64,000 nt of DNA from Loripinus fragilis (Eukaryota > Mollusca > Bivalvia > Lucinida > Lucinidae), in the NCBI GenBank assembly GCA_964019695.1, contig OZ026521.1, positions 34,135,601 to 34,199,600 on the forward strand, in the 5' to 3' direction. A program made the translations under genes and the position numbers. Numbering within the stretch: position 1 is the stretch's first letter; every line of letters begins with the position of its first letter. The notes under the pieces are model-generated. The model was not told the DNA's origin. It worked only from the letters and a program-made list of their open reading frames with translations, and did not search any database. Below are positions 58,485-64,000 of this stretch, in pieces.

Positions 58485-59057
58485 CAGCACCCTAGATAAG
58501 CAGCGTATTTGCGTAAATACGCAATTAAAATCATCAAAAAAGCAATTAAAATTAAATGTGTGCGTACCAAAAAGCAATTCTAACGATCGGTATGCAATTA
58601 CATGCAATGTCATTGCGTTCCATTTGGTCCATTTCATTTCCGTTCGGCTAATAAACAAATGCCAGTCGGGTATTGATTTTATTTTTACAAGCCAACGCGT
58701 ACTATACTCCGCTTTTATGAAGATATCCGTGCCCAGTCAAGTATTTTGCGGAAAAACACTAAGATGAAAGTGAAACTTTGAAAAGTATACAAGCTCGAAT
58801 GTCAACAAGGGGATGAGATTTGCTTCAGGAACAATAAAATCCGCAAGTTTGATACTTTAGAAAGGCAAACGATCGGAGTGAATAAATATGCAAGCACATT
58901 CCCGATGGCTTCATGCAATAAGAAAAGGTGTAATCACAGAAAAAAATGGCATAAAAAAATATGAAAATACGCAATTGTTTAAAAATGCAAGTTTGCAATT
59001 GAGGATAACCAGGTTGCATAAATACCAAATTGACCCGAAAGCTTATCTAGGGCGCTG
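58485..59057. mobile_element. Non-autonomous TIR element with 6-bp TSD
   Basis: 573 bp with ends CAGCACCCTAGATAAGC and CAGCGCCCTAGATAAGC (reverse complement of right end). TCAAAA is duplicated at 58479-58484 and 59058-59063. The interior is AT-rich with many GCAATT and ACGCAATT motifs and no transposase. Confidence 0.8.
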
Positions 59058-59069
59058 TCAAAATGCTTG

Positions 59070-60400
59070 TTTCTAACTGATTTCATCTGTTTTTATCCTT
59101 CACTTTTATGTTTTTAAACCTCTGTAGTCTGTACTATAATTCTTTTTTACTGTCTGATACTAACAGATGCTGCGCCAACCTGCCAGGGCGTGTGACAGTA
59201 AAAGAGAAAGAAAGAAATTTTAATTTGTAGGGGAAGAAGGAGGCAATCCGCTCATGGTTGTATGCTTCTGTAGCCCAACAAAATTTAAGGAGTAAATTTA
59301 TCTCAAAATTTGGCCAATCTTATATAACCATATTTTCTAATTTGTCAGATGCCTCTTTGAGACTTCCTTGATACAGTTAAAGCAGATAAAATTTGAACAG
59401 ACCAAATTATTTATATAAGTCAAATTCTTCATGTATCTACCTGCTGTGTAAAAGTTTGTTGACTAGGATGTAAAGCAATAACACAAACAATACGAGTTTG
59501 ATTTCTCCTCTTTGTTTATGTAAAAATATCCCCCTTATTCTAAAGATCAGGGATTTTTTAAAAATGGCGTCAATCCCAGTATTAAATAATTATGAAGGAT
59601 CCATATTTATTTTTGCGAAATATTAATGCACCAAAACTTTAGATATTCATATAATTAACATTTTTGTCACAATACAACCTAAAAGTCATTGATGCTCAAT
59701 GAAAGATTTCAAGAAGTCTGTTCAGATTTTATTTTAACTCATTAACTTTGCAAGCCACTTTTTGAACAGCTTTTTTTTACTTTAATAGGAATGTCTGTTT
59801 AAAATAAACTATACAAGCTGTATTTGTTTTGAATTATTCGGAGATAAAAATGTTTTTAACATGTCCCTTATTAAAAGATAAAGCTATGAACACAAGACAT
59901 GTCATTTCAAGTGAAAAGGGGGTTTATGACAAGATATCAACATGCCTCTTAGACATGTTAGATGTTTTTTTATTTTTTTTTATGAAGAACAACTATTGAT
60001 CCAATAACACATTTTAACAAGACTCAACATGCATTGCCTCTTGGGTAATTTTGTGAAGAACACCCCATGCACTTCTACCTGGTTGACATTTATGGTACAT
60101 GTAGTAGCATAAGGGCATAAACCTTCTATTCACTTGGTTTGGCTAGATAGAATTTCACATGTCATCAAAATTGTTCAGGTTGTTTCATTGTTATATGATA
60201 GTGAGATGGTCATGTTACAATTTACAGTGTAGTACATGTTTTGGCTTTAAACAAAACACCTGTATTCCTACAGTATCTATTAGCTTGTATAACCCATTTA
60301 TGCCTAATTGGCTTTCCCACCCTTGTCAATTAGACCTGTCTATTTCTGTTTTAAGGGTTGCTGGGTGGAATTTTCCATTTTTATTCTAATTCTAACAGAT
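59070..60400. other. PCF11 intron, no gene seen
   Basis: AT-rich, no exon with splice support. A SINE-like end (TTGACTAGGATGTAAAGCAAT) lies near 59460. Confidence 0.35.
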
Positions 60401-60403
60401 CCT

Positions 60404-60500
60404 TCTGTAAACAAACAGTGGAGAGCCTGATCAGGCGCCACATTCTGCGGCGTCTGATCTGGTTCTCCACTGTTTGTCGATGTCCCATAAAAAGGATGCT
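60404..60500. repeat. Palindromic MITE
   Basis: AACAAACAGTGGAGAGCCTG with CTGATCTGGTTCTCCACTGTTTG. It belongs to a group of ACTGTTTG-ended hairpins also at 7205, 21690, 28370 and 61480. Confidence 0.55.
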
Positions 60501-62390
60501 AGGCTTAAAAATGGGTTAAAATCTTATTCTTTCATGAGTTAAAAGCAGATTAACGACTTTTCTAAACCAATCTTCCATATAGATTTCAGAATTTATATAG
60601 AAAATAACCCAGTTAAACTGGTGACAGTATGAAAAATTCAGAAATAATGTACATGTATTTATTCATATGAAACAACCTGGTATATTTTGGTGCATGGTGG
60701 GAACACGCCTAGGCAGCATGCAACTTGAGAAGTTTTTGCTGGAGTGGATGCAGCAAAAATGTGCCCACTGACTTACAACACACAATGAAAATATCATGAT
60801 TTTCTATAATGACTCTTTTTATGTTAATAATGAATAAGCAGAGATGATTTTCCTGTTTTCATTTTACATTGTAGCTTCCCTGGCTTGGTCACAATTACTG
60901 TATTCAGCCTAATACATGTACATGTTACATATAAGCGCACTACATGCAGAAGGCCAAATAAAAATACCTGTGTTTAGGGTAACCCCACTCACCCTAAATT
61001 TACTGGTGAAACCTAGTAGTTTTTCAGGTTTTCTGGAAAAAATATAATTTTATTCATTTTGAAAGGCAAAATGCCTTTCAAATTGCATATAATCTTTATT
61101 TTTTTCCAAAATTTTATTCCCTACCCTTTCTAAAATTTTCAGACCTGTTACCCATTTACGCCATTTTTCTTTGAAAACTGTAGAGTAGAGCCATGTCAGT
61201 TGGCTTCTGATGATGAAGCCAGCTGAAAGTTCTGTATCCTCACTATTTTTCATACATGTACACATACTGTGGAATGCTTTACACAGTGGCTCAGTTGGTA
61301 GAGCTTTAGACTCAGGATTGAAGGTTTGCTCACTTGCTTGATGGATTCTCATGCTGCAGTCTCTTCTGTGTGTTGTATCCTTGTTCGCTGCTTAGCACTA
61401 GCTCAACCGAGGAAGACCCGTCCCAGCATGACTGAAAAAATGTTGACTGGGGCTTAAAGAATCAAAACAAACCAACAGATGAAATGCCACATCATGCAAC
61501 ATTTCATCAGGGTCTACACTGTTTGCTAAGACAAAAAGATCTTCGGACCTGTGACCCCTCAAGTTATACAATTGACAATCCCAAGTCTTTTGTATCAGAA
61601 CAGAAGGAAGAATCCATTTGTGCATAAAAGGTTTAATCTTAAGCATGTGGATTCCTGTTGTTTTCTTAAGACCCATGCAAATTTGTGGGAGAAATTTTAA
61701 AGCTGATCATGAACTTACAGTCTACAGTGTATAGCTTTGGGTGTGATCTTTTAATTTCAAACAAAAATTACAATTTTCTTGAGGACAGAAAAAAACAAAA
61801 AATTCACTGTGCTCATCAGAAGCGTCAATTTCTTGATGAGACATTGCCAATCTACAGCATTGATTTTTTTCCAAAATATGGCTAAAGTCATGAAATTGTT
61901 TATTAAATGAGCAGTAGAATCTTTACAAGAAATAAAGTTGTTGAACTGGCAAATTTGAATGGGCTTAAGAACAATCTGGGCTGCCGGCTACATATACACA
62001 AAACTTGTGTGATTTATGTTCATATTAATTCCTCCCGCAGTTTCACACCGGATAGGAGGCAATTAAAGCCGTTAATACCTATCGATGAACGTAAAGCGTT
62101 AGAAACAGTTTGTTTATTCCTCCAGCAGATTACAGTACACAAATGTCAGCTGCAACTATAAAAGTCCCTGAGTCAACCTGTGCTGCTTAGCGCAATTGGT
62201 AGCTTTTCCTGACCTATAGATCGCAAGTAGGGTCATGCTTTTGATTGCAAGAATTCTTTTTCCCATACTGTTGATTCAAGTACATGTACGTCATTTGTCA
62301 GTTACCGTACATATACTTATATTGGTTACAGGTCAACTTTTACTGAAATTGCTAATGAGTTTGTGAAATTTGTGTCACTGACTCAGTAGA
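60500..62390. other. PCF11 intron with two aligned open frames
   Basis: 61685-61885 and 61907-62161 are open in the same frame, separated by two stops. An acceptor-like TTAATTCCTCCCGCAG lies at about 62025-62040, followed by FTPDRRQLKPLIPIDERKAL. I do not recognise the protein and no clear donor follows. It may be a TE relic. Confidence 0.2.
61284..61473 (+). repeat. tRNA-derived SINE in PCF11 intron 1
   Basis: ACAGTGGCTCAGTTGGTAG head, CTAGCTCAACCGAGGAAGAC body, and GACTGGGGCTTAAAGAATC end. Confidence 0.7.
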
Positions 62391-62393
62391 GGA

Positions 62394-62592
62394 GCTTGGT
62401 GGCTCATTGGTAGAGTGCTTGACTCCAGATTGAGGGATTGCAGGTTCGAGCCTCACTGGAGGCACTGCATTGTGTCCTTGAGCTAGACACTTTATCCTCT
62501 GCTAAATACAGGTTCAACCCAGCAAGACCCATCCCGATGTTACTGAAAAAATTGTTGACTGGGATGTAAATAATCAACACAAACAAACAAAT
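62394..62592 (+). repeat. tRNA-derived SINE in PCF11 intron 1
   Basis: TTGGTGGCTCATTGGTAGAG head, GCAGGTTCGAGCC B box, GACTGGGATGTAAATAATC end and (CAAA)n tail. A partial long-variant head lies upstream at 62187-62290. Confidence 0.8.
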
Positions 62593-62912
62593 CCACTGAC
62601 TCAGGGACTGTTGAAGGATAAAAGGTGAAGGTGAAAGTAATGACTTCCTCAACCAATAGCATCTGTAGATTCACTTACATAATGTGCGTATACATTTACA
62701 TGCCGGTATGTATTTAAATTTTGCACACATCAGAAAATGAGGAGTGACATAACAAAAGGAGAAAACAATAATAGAATGGCTATCTGTATTAAAAAAGCTG
62801 GTATGAAGGCTTTCCCATCTACCTGCTACATGTTTATGGCCCTTCATTTTTTCACAGATTGTGATTGCTACAATTTACAAAGTTCATAGTCAAAACTACA
62901 AGGCATGATTGT

Positions 62913-63100
62913 TCTTTTGTGTTGGTGCTTTATGTCCCAGTGAACAATTATCAGTCATGTCGGGATGATTTCCTGTCTTCCTGGGTTGAACGGATAAAGT
63001 GTCTTGCTCCAGGACACAAAGCAGTGTTTCCGGTGAGTGTCGAACCAGTGATCCTTTTATCTAGTCTTACACTCTACCAGTGAGTCCCCACGCTGCGGCA
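62913..63100 (-). repeat. tRNA-derived SINE in PCF11 intron 1
   Basis: Reverse orientation: TTTATGTCCCAGTGAACAAT, CTTCCTGGGTTGAAC and CACTCTACCAGTGAG. Confidence 0.7.
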
Positions 63101-63484
63101 CACTCCATGCAAGACATGTTTGAGCTGGACCCAGGCACAGTCCAGGATGTTCATATTGTTTTGCATCGGATTTATAGGTTATTTCCCCGGCACATTTTCC
63201 TACATGTATCTTAATAAGCTACATGCATCCACCACTAACTTCTAATCTGTGGGCAACATTGACAGTCTGCTTACATTGTACATAGCTAATAAGTCTGTGG
63301 CCTGAGGTACGTGAAGAAACAAACAGCTTGTAAGCATATCCTCTGTAGAATAGGTGTTTCAATAACTAAAGAAGAGAGATCCTTGAAGTTACTTTCTAAG
63401 GTTGAAGAAAAGGGTTAATGCTGGCCATCATGCAGTAGACTGGCATTTGTGTTCCTTGGCCTCAAAGGATTATTTCTCACTGAG

Positions 63485-63593
63485 GACATAGACGAACATA
63501 AGGGGAGGATGTACCATGAACTTGAAGATGACTATCATGGCATGCCAGTGAAGCCTCCAACTTTCAACATAAAAACTTATGAGAGATTGGCAA
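63485..63593 (+). CDS. Candidate exon of an unidentified gene
   Basis: A 109-base open segment sits between an acceptor-like stretch (TTATTTCTCACTGAG) and a strong GTAAGA donor. It encodes 36 codons (phase 0 in, phase 1 out): DIDEHKGRMYHELEDDYHG followed by MPVKPPTFNIKTYERLA. The composition is rich in charged and aromatic residues, with a PVKPPTFN segment, unlike the surrounding repeats. I do not recognise the family. It lies on the same strand as, and inside the presumed first intron of, PCF11, so it may be an exon of a nested or overlapping gene, an alternative PCF11 exon, or a fossil of a captured gene. Confidence 0.4.
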
Positions 63594-64000
63594 GTAAGAC
63601 AGAGGTACCAGGGTTGGGAAGAGTATTTTCCGGCTGGTAAATTCAAGTGGAAAATACCGGCATGGCAAATACTCCAAAAATTACTATAGTGGCAAATAGT
63701 GGCGTTATGAATAAAACTGTGTTAAAACATGCAAAATTAAAAACTTACTTCTTTATTATGAAAAAAAAATGATACTGGAATCAATCACTAAATAAAAAAA
63801 AATACAGCATCTTTGAAATGATATTTAAACTTATATACATGTCATGAACACAAGGTCACAAGCATAGCCTTGGGCAGGGCTCACTCTGCCACTAGCCATT
63901 GTAGCCATTTGCTACTAAAAATGTAGAGTGGCTACAAGTTTAAGTCATTGGCTAGGTTGGATCAAAAATATTATATATCTGCGAAAAAGTGTATTTTGAT

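Noticed and set aside
1..64000. CRISPR array, operon or phage region
   Set aside because: No regular repeat-spacer pattern, no dense same-strand genes, and spliced host genes show this is eukaryotic nuclear DNA.

Overview
The window looks like nuclear DNA of an invertebrate animal, most likely a bivalve mollusc. It is AT-rich, very gene-poor and full of transposable-element remains. It has spliced genes with GT-AG introns, tRNA-derived SINEs, a mariner element, several non-LTR retrotransposon relics, a gypsy-type gag relic and dozens of palindromic MITEs. Bivalve is an inference from the overall repeat style. The animal assignment is firmer and rests on the two host genes.

Two host genes are clear. 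A complete four-coding-exon RAB30 orthologue (203 codons) lies on the minus strand between 26040 and 21068. The first coding exon of PCF11, the start of its CID domain, lies on the plus strand at 56242-56400. The rest of PCF11 is beyond the right edge. The two genes are divergent, about 30 kb apart, and are also neighbours in opposite orientation in human, so this looks like ancient microsynteny. A third, unidentified candidate exon with good splice signals sits at 63485-63593 inside the presumed first intron of PCF11.

Layout: 1-5.2 kb holds hairpins, Penelope-type 3' fragments and a 1.49-kb TIR element inserted in the loop of a hairpin MITE. 5.4-6 kb is a degenerate oligonucleotide-repeat field. 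7-10 kb holds SINEs and MITEs. 11.16-15.23 kb is a 4.07-kb fold-back element with a 5-bp target duplication and a 1.63-kb Helitron-like insertion in one arm. 15.3-21 kb holds MITEs and unassigned DNA. 21-26 kb is RAB30. 26-29 kb holds MITEs. 29-31.6 kb is a dead mariner nested in another palindromic element. 33-37.5 kb holds tandem repeats, a LINE tail, a solo-LTR-like piece, a TIR element and the C-terminal half of a Penelope-like reverse transcriptase. 38.6-41.3 kb is a multiply nested TIR element. 44.25-45.28 kb is a pogo/Tigger-like non-autonomous element. 45.4-49.8 kb holds the N-terminal half of the Penelope-like RT, a 240-260-bp tandem repeat in inverted arms, a gypsy gag relic and nuclear-receptor-site-like tandem repeats. 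50.7-52 kb is a broken CR1/Jockey-like RT. 53.3-55.2 kb holds two TIR elements. 56 kb to the end is PCF11 exon 1 and its TE-rich first intron.

No operon, CRISPR array, rRNA gene or intact tRNA gene is visible. All transposon coding regions seen are broken by stops, frameshifts or truncation. The notable signals are structural: precise target-site duplications, reconstructable empty sites and deep nesting.
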